DNA of 64,000 bases from DASXUC01 sp036004445 (GTDB lineage: Bacteria; Sysuimicrobiota; Sysuimicrobiia; Sysuimicrobiales; Kaftiobacteriaceae). The stretch is from positions 1 to 64,000 of the forward strand of contig DASYRL010000068.1 of assembly GCA_036004445.1 (NCBI GenBank). Direction: 5' to 3'. The notes below the pieces were generated by a model, which made no database searches, was not told the DNA's origin, and saw nothing but the letters and a program-made list of their open reading frames with translations. This document shows positions 1 to 7,843 of this stretch, piece after piece (within the stretch, counting starts at the first letter, position 1; each line of letters opens with the position of its first letter). The translations under genes and the position numbers were made by a program.

Positions 1-1
1 C

Positions 2-259
2 ATCGCGCTGCCGCTGCAGGCCAGCGGTCTGTTCCCGCCGATGGTCGTGCAGATGACGTCCGTCGGGGAGGAGACCGGTACCCTCGACAACATGCTCAAC
101 AAGGTGGCGGATTTCTACGACGCGGAAGTGGAGACCACGCTGGCGCAGCTGACCTCGATTATCGAACCCTTGCTGATTATCTTTCTCGGGTTCGTGGTGG
201 GATTCATCGTGATCTCGTTCTACCTGCCGCTGTATCAGCTGATTACCGGGATCAAGTAG
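2..259 (+). CDS. pilC: Type IV pilus inner-membrane platform protein PilC, C-terminal end (partial)
   Basis: The gene enters from the left edge and its last 85 codons are visible. PilC/GspF proteins form the inner-membrane platform on which the PilB and PilT ATPases drive pilus extension and retraction. Seen here: the conserved GEETGTLD motif of the second GspF domain and a final hydrophobic segment (LLIIFLGFVVGFIVISFYLP) that ends, as is usual for the family, a few residues before the stop. The two pilins downstream support a pilus role. It ends with TAG, and a strong palindrome follows 8 bases later and could act as its terminator. The N-terminal part lies outside the window. Confidence 0.93.
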   Translation: MALPLQASGLFPPMVVQMTSVGEETGTLDNMLNKVADFYDAEVETTLAQLTSIIEPLLIIFLGFVVGFIVISFYLPLYQLITGIK

Positions 260-267
260 TACGTCTT

Positions 268-302
268 CCCTCTCCCGCTTGCGGGAGAGGGTGAGGGTGA
301 GG
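268..302. repeat. GC-rich palindromic repeat (copy 1), possible pilC terminator
   Basis: An 11-bp perfect stem, CCCTCTCCCGC (268-278) and GCGGGAGAGGG (281-291), with a 2-base loop, followed by the asymmetric tail GTGAGGGTGAGG. The same stem and tail occur at 699-733, 20057-20145 (two copies) and 22616-22653. Lying just behind the pilC stop it may help end transcription, but there is no T-run. Confidence 0.85.
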
Positions 303-363
303 ACGATGAGAACGACCCACCTGGGCCGTTCTTTTCTTGTCGGCGCACCCTTAACATCGCTGC

Positions 364-741
364 ATGAGCTACGATTCGCCGCGTATCTTTGCGAGAGAAC
401 TACGACGGCGATAGACAGACGCTGAGAGACTCCTGTGGTCGCGCCTGCGTGCACGGCAGGTACTGGGCGCCAAGTTTCGTCGGCAGCACCCAGTTGGGAC
501 ACACATCGTGGACTTCTGCTGCATCGAGCACAGGCTTGTTGTTGAAGTGGATGGTGGGCAGCACGCCGACGCGGGTGAAGACGATGAGCGGCGAACGGCA
601 GATCTCCAGTTGTTGGGGTTCCGCGTCCTACGTTTCTGGAATAATGAAGCACTGACTCAGACCGACGCGGTGTTGGAGAGAATTGCCGAAGCGCTGGGCC
701 CTCACCCTGACCCTCTCCCCAGCGGGGAGAGGGAAGAATAG
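364..741 (+). pseudogene. DUF559 (Vsr-like endonuclease fold) gene broken by one amber codon
   Basis: ATG at 364 opens MSYDSPRIFARELRRR, then TAG at 412-414, and the same frame continues with TDAERLLWSRLRAR, a conserved DUF559 region including VDFCCIEHRLVVEVDGGQH and DLQLLGFRVLRFWN, to the stop at 741. DUF559 proteins are small (about 120 residues), fold like Vsr mismatch endonucleases and have no settled role. The family usually has Gln where the TAG lies (RRxQTDAE), so a single C-to-T change from CAG explains the break. An internal ATG at 508 could yield only a C-terminal fragment. The last residues (GPHPDPLPSGEREE) are translated from a palindromic repeat. Confidence 0.85.
699..733. repeat. 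GC-rich palindromic repeat (copy 2)
   Basis: CCTCACCCTGA followed by CCCTCTCCCC (711-720), loop AGC and GGGGAGAGGG (724-733). It is the same element as at 268-302 in the opposite orientation. It supplies the last dozen codons of the broken DUF559 gene, so the repeat became the protein's C-terminus. Confidence 0.88.
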
Positions 742-785
742 GCAGTCACGCGCTCACTCCGTCGTATGGTTGCCCGCTTGCGAGG

Positions 786-1538
786 TCAGCGCCCCTGCTG
801 CTCGGCGACGATCCGGCTGGCCTCCGCATACGTGATCCACTGCCCGCTCGTCTGAAACACGAGCCAGCGCAGGTATCCGGGCAAAGACATGTAGTTTGCC
901 TCAGCGCTAAACTCCCGCAGCCCGGCGACGAACGGGAAGCCGGATGGGGGAACCTGGGCGGTGCCGGGCGCCGCGGGGAGGAGTCCGGAGACGGCCGCGG
1001 CCCCGCCCGGACGGAACACCAGGACCACAGCGATCGCGTTGCCGGCGAGGCCGAACGCGATCCCCCGTCCGTCGTACACCATCCCGTGGTACCCTTCCAC
1101 GACGCCGTCACGGAACTGCCCACCGAAAATCCCCACCGCATCCTCGCGCCGGTACCCGACCCCCAACCGCGGCCCCAGCAGATCTCCCGGCCGGACCTCG
1201 AAGCTCATGAGGCTGTTCGTCGTCGAAGCGGCCGTGACACGTCCATCGCGTGCATACACGCCGATCCCGATCCGGCTGTAATTGTAGAAGGTGTCGACCG
1301 GCGTCTCCCGGATCTCCGAGGGTTGTCCAAACCGCCTCACGATCAACGAGATCGTGCTGCCGATCGCGATGCCCGCGAGCGACCGCCCGGGGACAATGCT
1401 GCGAGGACCCGACGGGACCTGTTCCGGGGCCGGCGCGGGTGGCTGGGGTTGCTGCGGAGGAGGCGGCTGCTGCCCGAAGGCCGGCGCCGCGATCATCAGT
1501 AGAATGGAAAGCAGGATCACTCCCGCCGTTCGTCCCAT
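786..1538 (-). CDS. Secreted protein of unknown function with Pro/Gln-rich linker
   Basis: About 250 residues. An N-terminal signal peptide (GVILLSILLMIAAPAFG) is followed by a Pro/Gln-rich stretch and a region beginning GIAIGSTISLIVRRFGQP. That opening resembles the starts of small periplasmic BamE/SmpA-like or pilus-associated domains, a loose similarity only. I do not recognise the family. I place the start at ATG 1538 because AGGAG lies 7 bases upstream; GTG 1544 is also open. It is divergent from the pilin at 1661 and sits among pilus genes, so a cell-envelope role is possible but unproven. Confidence 0.75.
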   Translation of the reverse strand: MGRTAGVILLSILLMIAAPAFGQQPPPPQQPQPPAPAPEQVPSGPRSIVPGRSLAGIAIGSTISLIVRRFGQPSEIRETPVDTFYNYSRIGIGVYARDGRVTAASTTNSLMSFEVRPGDLLGPRLGVGYRREDAVGIFGGQFRDGVVEGYHGMVYDGRGIAFGLAGNAIAVVLVFRPGGAAAVSGLLPAAPGTAQVPPSGFPFVAGLREFSAEANYMSLPGYLRWLVFQTSGQWITYAEASRIVAEQQGR

Positions 1539-1544
1539 CGACAC

Positions 1545-1660
1545 GCTCCTATTCTGGCTGAATCTGTTTCCCTACGGGTAACTCATACCCCTGCGGTGTG
1601 TGTGCGCAGACATGCCTAAGTCCTCTCGGGCTCGGGCATAGGGCGCTAGCAGGAGGACTC
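1545..1660. other. Divergent intergenic region, minus-strand hypothetical / first pilin
   Basis: 116 bases. It contains small inverted repeats (GGGTA..TACCC near 1577-1592, ATGCC..GGCAT near 1613-1640) but no clear -35/-10 pair or riboswitch consensus. It must hold promoters for both genes. Confidence 0.4.
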
Positions 1661-2089
1661 ATGATGACAGACCGGGGCCAGCGTGGCTTCACACTGATCG
1701 AAATGCTGATCGTGGTTGCCATCCTTGGCATCCTCGCGGCTATCCTGATCCCGAACTTCATCCGGTCACGGGCGGCCAGCCAGCTCGCCGCCTGCCAGCT
1801 CGACCTGCGGAACATCGCGGCGGCCCTGCAGCTCTTCAGTGGGGAGAACGAGACGTATCCGGATGCCGCGAGCTGGGAGTCCGACCTGACGACTGGCGGC
1901 TACATTCGAGGGATGCCCCGCTCGCCGATCGACGGCGCCGCCTACGTCTACGCCACCAACGCCGGGCGCAACAATTTCGTCATCTCTGACGGGCCGGACA
2001 AATACCAGCAGGCCGGCATCTCGGGCTACATCGTCTACACGCCTGCGGGCGGACTCGAGGTTGGACTTGGTTCAGTCCCGTCCCCGTAG
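1661..2089 (+). CDS. Type IV pilin (major-type prepilin)
   Basis: 142 residues with a short positively charged leader and the class III cleavage site QRG|FTLIEMLIVVAILGILAAI: Gly9, Phe10 and the conserved Glu14. The long hydrophobic alpha-helix anchors subunits before assembly and packs the fibre core afterwards. The globular part carries the YPDAASWESDL and FVISDGPDKYQ segments typical of pseudopilins and GspG-like pilins. AGGAGGAC lies 1-8 bases before ATG 1661. Processing would be by the prepilin peptidase encoded at 24977. The C-terminus lacks a clear disulfide loop, unlike the next pilin. Confidence 0.92.
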   Translation: MMTDRGQRGFTLIEMLIVVAILGILAAILIPNFIRSRAASQLAACQLDLRNIAAALQLFSGENETYPDAASWESDLTTGGYIRGMPRSPIDGAAYVYATNAGRNNFVISDGPDKYQQAGISGYIVYTPAGGLEVGLGSVPSP

Positions 2090-2257
2090 AGGTCTAGGTC
2101 GAGCGGGCTGCGGGCAGGGGAGGAGTATGATCCCCTCACAAACACGTGGACGACGAAGGCGAGGTGATGCGCGATTGAATGACCGACGCATGGCCGGATT
2201 CTTGCTCTGATGGATAGCGTCAACATACGACAAGTCGAAGAAGGGGGATAGGATACG
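2090..2257. other. Gap between the two pilin genes
   Basis: 168 bases, less GC-rich at its end. Holds AGGGGA..TCCCCT (about 2115-2136) and ATGCG..CGCAT (about 2166-2190), each a short stem. No recognisable promoter or known regulatory RNA (the c-di-GMP riboswitch consensus is absent). Confidence 0.4.
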
Positions 2258-2686
2258 ATGTTCCAGTTCTTTTCGAAGAGGTTGAGGAACGACAGGGGGT
2301 TCACCCTGATCGAGCTGCTCATCGTCGTCGCGATCATCGCGATCCTGGCGGCGATCCTGATCCCGAACTTCCTTCGCGCCCGCGCGCAGTCGCAGATCTC
2401 GGCGTCGAAGGGCAACATGAAGAACTTCGGGACCGCCCTGGAGAGCTACTTCGTGGACAGCGGGCAGTATCCCGACGCGCTGGCCGATCTCGAACCGAAC
2501 TATATCCGGGACGTGACCGCGGCCAACGTCGACCCGTGCTCGAACAACGCGTATTCCTACACGACGGTGGGTACCCCGCCGACGGACTACACGCTGGCGA
2601 CGCCCGACTGGACCGGTACGCAGTGCGCCAACATCCTCTCGGGCCTGAGCTACACGCCCGGCGGCGGTCTGTCGGAGTCGCCGTAA
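2258..2686 (+). CDS. Type IV pilin (major-type prepilin)
   Basis: 142 residues. Leader MFQFFSKRLRNDRG is cleaved before FTLIELLIVVAIIAILAAI, with Glu at +5 of the mature protein. Two cysteines (in DPCSNNAYSY and GTQCANILS) can form the C-terminal D-loop disulfide typical of pilins. AAGAAGGGGGATAGGATACG precedes the start. The 168-base gap from the first pilin and the strong hairpin after the stop suggest separate expression, as expected for an abundant major pilin. Its mature N-terminus nearly matches that of the preceding pilin, so the two may be duplicates that later specialised. Confidence 0.93.
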   Translation: MFQFFSKRLRNDRGFTLIELLIVVAIIAILAAILIPNFLRARAQSQISASKGNMKNFGTALESYFVDSGQYPDALADLEPNYIRDVTAANVDPCSNNAYSYTTVGTPPTDYTLATPDWTGTQCANILSGLSYTPGGGLSESP

Positions 2687-2711
2687 CAGTCAGCATCACT
2701 CGCGATGCGGT

Positions 2712-2743
2712 GGGTGCGGCCGGGATGAGTTCCGGCCGCACCC
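2712..2743 (+). terminator. Strong hairpin after the second pilin
   Basis: A perfect 12-bp stem, GGGTGCGGCCGG (2712-2723) with CCGGCCGCACCC (2732-2743), and an 8-base loop, 25 bases after the pilin stop. Only a weak T-rich tail (GCTTTCAT) follows. It would separate the abundant pilin message from the polysaccharide locus. Confidence 0.75.
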
Positions 2744-2751
2744 ATGCTTTC

Positions 2752-3321
2752 ATGTCCGCGCCGGTCATCCGTGTCCGCCGTGTGATCTGTGCCGCGTGCC
2801 TGGCCGCGGCCGCAGTGTTGCTGTGGCAAGCCGGAGGGCTCACTGGGGAGTTTGCCCGTGAGCGGGACGCCGCCCGAGCCTACCAGCGGGGAGCGGTCCT
2901 GCTGGCGGCCGGAGACTACGCCGCCGCGGCCGATGCCTTTCGCCAGACGCTGGCGCTGGCGCCCCGCTCGGTCGAGGCGTACGGGGCGCTGGCCGAGGCC
3001 GAACGCCGATTGGGGCACGTCGATGCGGCGGTGGAGGCCTACCGGAGATGGCTGGCGATCTATCCCTACACGTACGTTGGTGTCTTGTACCGGGAGCTCG
3101 GGCTGATCGAACTCCGAGGGCAGCGGTATGTCGACGCCCGGAAGGATTTTGAGCAGGCCGTGCATCTCGATGCGAGAGACTGGCAGGCCTACTACTGGCT
3201 GGGCCATGCGCACCGCCGCCTCGGACGAATCGAGGAGGCGCGGATCGCATGGCAGAACGTCGTCCGGTTGAATCCCGAGTTCGCTCCCGTCCATGAGCAG
3301 CTCCGCCGCCTTGGCGATTAG
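2752..3321 (+). CDS. Membrane-anchored TPR protein
   Basis: 189 residues: an N-terminal hydrophobic segment (VICAACLAAAAVLLW) followed by about four tetratricopeptide repeats, for example AYQRGAVLLAAGDYAAAADA, VEAYGALAEAERRLGHVDAA and WQAYYWLGHAHRRLGRIEEA. TPRs mediate protein contacts. Lying directly before the two O-antigen-ligase-like proteins it may help polysaccharide assembly, an inference from position only. I prefer ATG 2752; the in-frame ATG 2725 falls inside the hairpin of the preceding terminator. Confidence 0.8.
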   Translation: MSAPVIRVRRVICAACLAAAAVLLWQAGGLTGEFARERDAARAYQRGAVLLAAGDYAAAADAFRQTLALAPRSVEAYGALAEAERRLGHVDAAVEAYRRWLAIYPYTYVGVLYRELGLIELRGQRYVDARKDFEQAVHLDARDWQAYYWLGHAHRRLGRIEEARIAWQNVVRLNPEFAPVHEQLRRLGD

Positions 3322-3349
3322 CCCTCTCCACCGGCAGGGGGAGCGGGCG
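3322..3349. repeat. Degenerate copy of the GC-rich palindrome
   Basis: CCCTCTCCACCGGCAGGGGGAGCGGG resembles the CCTCTCCCC..GGGGAGAGG family but the stem carries mismatches. It fills the whole gap between the TPR gene and the next start, and its GGGGGAG arm may serve as the ribosome binding site for ATG 3350. Confidence 0.45.
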
Positions 3350-4693
3350 ATGGGATCGAGATTGGTGCAGCTGTGCGCCATGGTCCTGGTGCTGGTGCTT
3401 CCGCTGGTCTTCAATCCTTTCGGCCCGGACGCGTACGCCGGCATAAAGGTGCAGGTGCTGTACGCGCTAACCGCGCTCCTGGTGGTCGCATGGGCGGCCG
3501 CGGCCGCACTCCGCGCGTCCCCCCCATGGCGGCTGACCACCCCGGAACTGGCGGTGTGGGTCTTCTGGCTCGCCGTGCTGCTTTCGTCCGTGACGTCCGT
3601 GAACCTGCGCCTCAGCATCTTCGGCGCCCCCGGCAGGGACGAGGGTGTGCTGGCGGTGACGTCCTACGTTGTGCTGTTCTTCGTCGGTGCGCAGTTCTTT
3701 GGAAGCGCATCCGGCGCGCGCCGTCTGGCTGCGATCGCCGGCCTGGCCGCAGCAGTGACGATCGCCTACGGATTCATCCAGATGGCAGTGCCTCCGCTGT
3801 TTGAGGGCGAGGCGATCATCCGGTCATGGTATGGCGCGACGGGCCTCCCCAGGATCTTCTCGACGCTGGGAAGTCCCATCGTATTCGGCGGATATCTCAC
3901 TGTGATCGTCCCGGTCGCCCTTGCGCTTGCGCTCTCGGCTTCTCCGCCTCGGAGCACCCTCTGGCTCGCCATCGCGGCTGCGGGTCTCGTGGCAGCGGTC
4001 CTTACTTTCACCCGCGCGGCGTGGGTTGCGCTGGCCGTCGCAATGCCCCTATTCTTCGTGCTGGCGGGCCGGACCGCGTGGTGGACACATCGTCGCGCTA
4101 TCGCTACGGGTGCCGCCGTTGCAGTGGTAGTCGCGGTCGTTCTACTAATGAGGACGGGGGATCTGGCTCCCGCCGCCGAACGCGCCGCCTCGACGTTGAC
4201 CCTGCAGACCGGATCGGCTTCGCAGCGAGTCTACATCTGGGAGCAGACCCTCGGACTCATTCGGCAGCGACCCTTGCTCGGATGGGGGCTGGAAACCCTG
4301 CGTGAGGTCTTCCCGTATGATCGGGCCGCGCTGGAGCGGTACTTCGGCCGTCGCCCGGTGATCATCGACAAGGCGCACAACGACGTCTTACAGGTCGCGG
4401 TTTCCGTGGGGCTGCCCGGGGCCGCGGTCTACGTGGCCGTTTGGATTCTCGTCCTGCTCGCTGCCTATCGCCTGTGGCGACGTACTGAAGGGGCGTCCCG
4501 GGTGATTGCCGCCGGGCTGGTGGCCGCCTTCACGGGGTACCTGTTTCAGGCCCAGTTCTCATTTAGTACGGTCGGGTTGGCGCCGCTGGCCTGGTTGCTT
4601 GCCGGTGCCGCCGCAGGGTGGGAAGTGTCAGTTTCCAGGAGTATTCCTGCAAGTCCGCGGGCATCATCAAGAAGGCTCATATCCACTGTGTGA
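3350..4693 (+). CDS. O-antigen ligase/polymerase-like membrane protein (Wzy_C family)
   Basis: 447 residues with about ten to twelve predicted membrane helices. The large loop between the last helices carries RPLLGWGLETLREVF and IIDKAHNDVLQVAVSVGLPG, the RPxxGxG...HND signature of the Wzy_C/WaaL family. Such proteins join undecaprenyl-linked glycans to an acceptor or polymerise repeat units on the outer face of the inner membrane. I use ATG 3350; the frame extends to 3293 but that would overlap the TPR gene and translate repeat DNA. A related gene follows directly, so one may polymerise and the other ligate. Which does which cannot be told here. Confidence 0.85.
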   Translation: MGSRLVQLCAMVLVLVLPLVFNPFGPDAYAGIKVQVLYALTALLVVAWAAAAALRASPPWRLTTPELAVWVFWLAVLLSSVTSVNLRLSIFGAPGRDEGVLAVTSYVVLFFVGAQFFGSASGARRLAAIAGLAAAVTIAYGFIQMAVPPLFEGEAIIRSWYGATGLPRIFSTLGSPIVFGGYLTVIVPVALALALSASPPRSTLWLAIAAAGLVAAVLTFTRAAWVALAVAMPLFFVLAGRTAWWTHRRAIATGAAVAVVVAVVLLMRTGDLAPAAERAASTLTLQTGSASQRVYIWEQTLGLIRQRPLLGWGLETLREVFPYDRAALERYFGRRPVIIDKAHNDVLQVAVSVGLPGAAVYVAVWILVLLAAYRLWRRTEGASRVIAAGLVAAFTGYLFQAQFSFSTVGLAPLAWLLAGAAAGWEVSVSRSIPASPRASSRRLISTV

Positions 4694-4705
4694 GGCACTG
4701 AGAAC

Positions 4706-6784
4706 ATGGCGAGCAGTCTGTCGGCGCGCATGGGCCACGACTGGGCCGTGACGCACCCTGCGGCAGAGACCCGGACTATCCGATGGATTGTCCCGGTTCT
4801 GCTGGTAGGGCTGCTGTTCCAATTGGCGACCAGTGACGGCGGGCGCCACGTGCCCAGCCTGGTGTTTGTCCAGACCGCCGTGTTTGCGATGCTGGCCGCT
4901 ATCGTGTGGGCCGGCATCCGCTCGAACTCGCTGCTTCCTCCGCTCGCAGCGGTGGTGGGAGTCACCGCACTGGGGGCGATCGTGTCGGTGCGGCCGGAGG
5001 CCAGTGTCGGCCAGCTCTTGCTCTGGCTGATGTATCTGGGTCTGGTCGTGCTGGTGGCTTCCACGATGACCAGCGCGGGGGCCGCGCGCCGGTTCGTGGA
5101 CGCGGTTGCGGTCGTGGCCGGGTGGGTGTGTCTGATCGCGCTGTTCAACTTCTGGGGGGCCGGCAACCCCCAGATGCGCTGGTACTCCACCTTCTATTGG
5201 CCGAATCCGTTCGCGGCGTTCCTGCTGCTTGTGCTTCCGCTCCAGCTTGTCAGGATGCTCCGCGCACAGACCGGCAGAGAGGCATTTGCGCAAGGGGCGC
5301 TGGCCGGGCTGTTCGCAGTGTCATTTGTCTTGACGTACTCCCGAGGGGCGTGGCTGTCGCTCGCGGCGGTCATCCCCGTGGCCGCGATCGTCCTCCGGCC
5401 GAAGAGATGGGGCCTCGTGTTCCGCCGCAGCGCGATCTTCGCGCTCGCCGTCGGGGCTGCGGTCATTCTCCTGACCGGGTCGGTTCCACGCGGGACCACG
5501 CCGATGAACGTGGCCTCCCGTGCCGCCTCGATTGGAAACGCCGGGGACTCATCGATTCAGGGCCGCGTGCACTTCTGGCGCGCCGCCCTCCTGATCTTCC
5601 GGGATCATCCGTGGCTGGGGACCGGGCCCGGTACGTTTGCCGTCGTCCATACCCAGTACCAGGAGGATCCGCGGTTCTACGCGAGGGACGCCCACAGCCT
5701 ATACGTCCAGACGCTGGCGGAGGGCGGGCTGGCCGGGGTGGTCGCGCTGGCCTGGCTGCTCGTCGCGCTGCTGCTGTTGTGGCTGCGGACGCTCGCTAAG
5801 GCGCGCGGGACCGATGAGTATCCGCTCGTGACCGGGATCGGGCTCGGGGTGGCAGCGTTTTTCCTTCACAGCGGACTGGACATGAATTGGGCTTTTCCTG
5901 CGGCTCCCGCCACCGCGTTCGGGCTCATCGGAGTGCTCGTGTGGTACGATCGCAGCCTCGCGCCGCCGGTCCATCGCTCGGCTCCGCCGCGCCTGTGGTG
6001 GCGCGCCGCGGCGATCACCATCGTGCTGGCGGTTCTCTCTGGCGCCGCGGCGGCCGTCGGCACCGCGCACCAGGCGTTCGTCGACGCCCAGCGCCACGCG
6101 CGCGCGCAGGATCCAGCCGCCGCGTTGCGGGAGTACGCGCGCGCCGCCGGCTGGAACCCGTTTAGCGGCCGCTACCTCGCCGGCGTGGCGGCCGCCGCGC
6201 TCTCGCTGCCCCAGCCCGACGTGGATCGTGCCGTAGCCGCGCTGCGGCGGGCGATGGCCCTCGATCCTCTCAGCGCGTCGTACCACGTGCAGCTCGGCAA
6301 GGGGCTGATGGATCACCGCGGTGCGGATTCCGCGGCGCGGGTCGAGGCGGAGGCGGCGTTCCGCGCCGCGCTGCGGCTCGATCCGATGAACCGGCCGGAG
6401 GCCTACCGGTACCTCGCCCGCCTCTACCAGTGGGAAGGCCGCGATGCGGACTCAGCCCGCGTGTACGACGAGGCGCTGGCGCGGTACCTGGGCCGCAATC
6501 TGGGAGCGCCGTCCATCGTGTACGCGCTGCTGTGGCCGCAGGTTGTTATACTCTCTCTTGACGCGGCGACATTCGCCGAACAGCGAGGCAACGTGCGCGA
6601 GGCAGAGCGCATTCTCCGCACCGTGTTGGATGAAGACGTGACCGTCGTGCCCGCGGCCCTCCGCCTGAGTGCGTTGCTGGCGCGGCAGCGGCGGGTGGGG
6701 GAAGCGCGGGACGTGCTTGTCGCGACCGCCGCGCGGGTGCCGCAGAGTCCCGCGCTGCAGGCGGCACTGCAGACGCTGCGATGA
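4706..6784 (+). CDS. O-antigen ligase-like membrane protein with C-terminal TPR domain
   Basis: 692 residues. Residues 1 to about 430 are a polytopic Wzy_C-type membrane domain; its periplasmic loop carries HPWLGTGPGTF and DAHSLYVQTLAEGGLAG, the conserved GxGxG...H motif. A further helix follows near residue 440, then about 250 residues of TPR-like helices (ALREYARAAGWNPFSGRYLA, YRYLARLYQWEGRDADSARV). Ligase-TPR fusions are seen in PglL-like O-oligosaccharyltransferases and in Gram-positive-like polymerases, so glycosylation of pilin or other protein is an alternative role. The stop overlaps the in-frame ATG region of the next gene by 4 bases. Confidence 0.85.
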   Translation: MASSLSARMGHDWAVTHPAAETRTIRWIVPVLLVGLLFQLATSDGGRHVPSLVFVQTAVFAMLAAIVWAGIRSNSLLPPLAAVVGVTALGAIVSVRPEASVGQLLLWLMYLGLVVLVASTMTSAGAARRFVDAVAVVAGWVCLIALFNFWGAGNPQMRWYSTFYWPNPFAAFLLLVLPLQLVRMLRAQTGREAFAQGALAGLFAVSFVLTYSRGAWLSLAAVIPVAAIVLRPKRWGLVFRRSAIFALAVGAAVILLTGSVPRGTTPMNVASRAASIGNAGDSSIQGRVHFWRAALLIFRDHPWLGTGPGTFAVVHTQYQEDPRFYARDAHSLYVQTLAEGGLAGVVALAWLLVALLLLWLRTLAKARGTDEYPLVTGIGLGVAAFFLHSGLDMNWAFPAAPATAFGLIGVLVWYDRSLAPPVHRSAPPRLWWRAAAITIVLAVLSGAAAAVGTAHQAFVDAQRHARAQDPAAALREYARAAGWNPFSGRYLAGVAAAALSLPQPDVDRAVAALRRAMALDPLSASYHVQLGKGLMDHRGADSAARVEAEAAFRAALRLDPMNRPEAYRYLARLYQWEGRDADSARVYDEALARYLGRNLGAPSIVYALLWPQVVILSLDAATFAEQRGNVREAERILRTVLDEDVTVVPAALRLSALLARQRRVGEARDVLVATAARVPQSPALQAALQTLR

Positions 6785-6816
6785 ACATGACTGTCGAGCA
6801 AAGGAGAGGTCGGTCG

Positions 6817-7830
6817 ATGAGCGGAACTCTGCGGGCTGTCGTCACCGGTGCCGGAGGGTTTGTGGGGCACCACCTCGTCACGTTTCTGAAGGGCAAGGGT
6901 TACTGGGTGCGGGGGGTGGACGTAAAACGCCCCGAATTCGAGCCGACCGCCGCCGATGAGTTCGACGTCCTCGACCTGCGCCGGTGGTCCGAGTGCCTGG
7001 TCGCCGCGCGCGGGGGGATCGACGAATGCTTCAACCTGGCGGCAAACATGGGCGGCATCGGCTTCATCACCGCGTACAAGGCTCCGGTGATGCACGACAA
7101 CGTCCTGATCAACACGCACATGCTGGAAGCCGCCCGGGTCAACGGAATCGGCAGGTATCTGTACACCTCCTCGGCGTGCGTCTACCCTGGCTACCGGCAG
7201 GAGTCGGCTGACGTCGTGCCGCTGCGGGAGGAGGACGCGTATCCGGCCGATCCCGAGGATGGTTACGGCTGGGAGAAACTGTTCAGCGAGCGCCAATGCC
7301 GACACTACCACGAGGAATACGGCATGCCGACGTACGCGGTACGCTTCCACAACATCTTCGGGCCCCTGGGTACGTATGAGGGGGGACGGGAGAAGTCGCC
7401 CGCCGCGATCTGCCGGAAGATCGCCCTCGCGGCCGACGGCGACGCGATCGAGGTCTGGGGCGACGGGCTGCAGACGCGATCGTACTGCTATGTCGACGAC
7501 TGCGTCGAGGGCATCTGGCGGCTGATCCGGTCAGACTTCCACCGGCCGCTCAACCTGGGCACGGACCGCCTGGTGACGATCGACCAACTCGTGGACCTCG
7601 TCGCGGGGATCGCCGGGAAGCGCATCACGAAACGCCACGACCTCACCAAACCGCAGGGCGTGCGCGGGAGGAACAGCGACAACACACGGCTCCGGCAAGT
7701 GCTGGACTGGGAGCCGGACGTCACCCTCGAAGAGGGACTGCGTCACACCTACTGGTGGATCCACGGGCAGCTGGAACGAGCCGGACGGATCAGCGCACCG
7801 CTGGGTGGCGCGGCCGCCGTGGAGGTCTGA
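6817..7830 (+). CDS. GDP-mannose 3,5-epimerase homologue (NAD-dependent SDR)
   Basis: 337 residues of an extended short-chain dehydrogenase. The NAD-binding TGAGGFVG lies at residues 10-17. The family hallmarks follow plant GDP-mannose 3,5-epimerase closely: NLAANMGGIGF, SSACVYPGY with Cys121, DGYGWEKL with Tyr150 and Lys154, FHNIFGPLGTYEGGREKSPA with Lys193, and GVRGRNSDN near residue 290. In GME the Cys and second Lys are the acid/base pair for C3 and C5 epimerisation of GDP-D-mannose to GDP-L-galactose and GDP-L-gulose. AAGGAGAGG 7 bases upstream supports ATG 6817 over ATG 6781. It sits in a polysaccharide locus, so the product would be a rare hexose for the surface glycan. Confidence 0.88.
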   Translation: MSGTLRAVVTGAGGFVGHHLVTFLKGKGYWVRGVDVKRPEFEPTAADEFDVLDLRRWSECLVAARGGIDECFNLAANMGGIGFITAYKAPVMHDNVLINTHMLEAARVNGIGRYLYTSSACVYPGYRQESADVVPLREEDAYPADPEDGYGWEKLFSERQCRHYHEEYGMPTYAVRFHNIFGPLGTYEGGREKSPAAICRKIALAADGDAIEVWGDGLQTRSYCYVDDCVEGIWRLIRSDFHRPLNLGTDRLVTIDQLVDLVAGIAGKRITKRHDLTKPQGVRGRNSDNTRLRQVLDWEPDVTLEEGLRHTYWWIHGQLERAGRISAPLGGAAAVEV

Positions 7831-7843
7831 TCAAGGTCGCGCG

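Noticed and set aside
364..741. TAG recoded as sense codon
   Set aside because: Many neighbours (pilC, trailing stops of others) end with TAG, so general recoding is unlikely.
2090..2257. c-di-GMP riboswitch upstream of the pilin
   Set aside because: The conserved core sequences of the GEMM riboswitch are not found.
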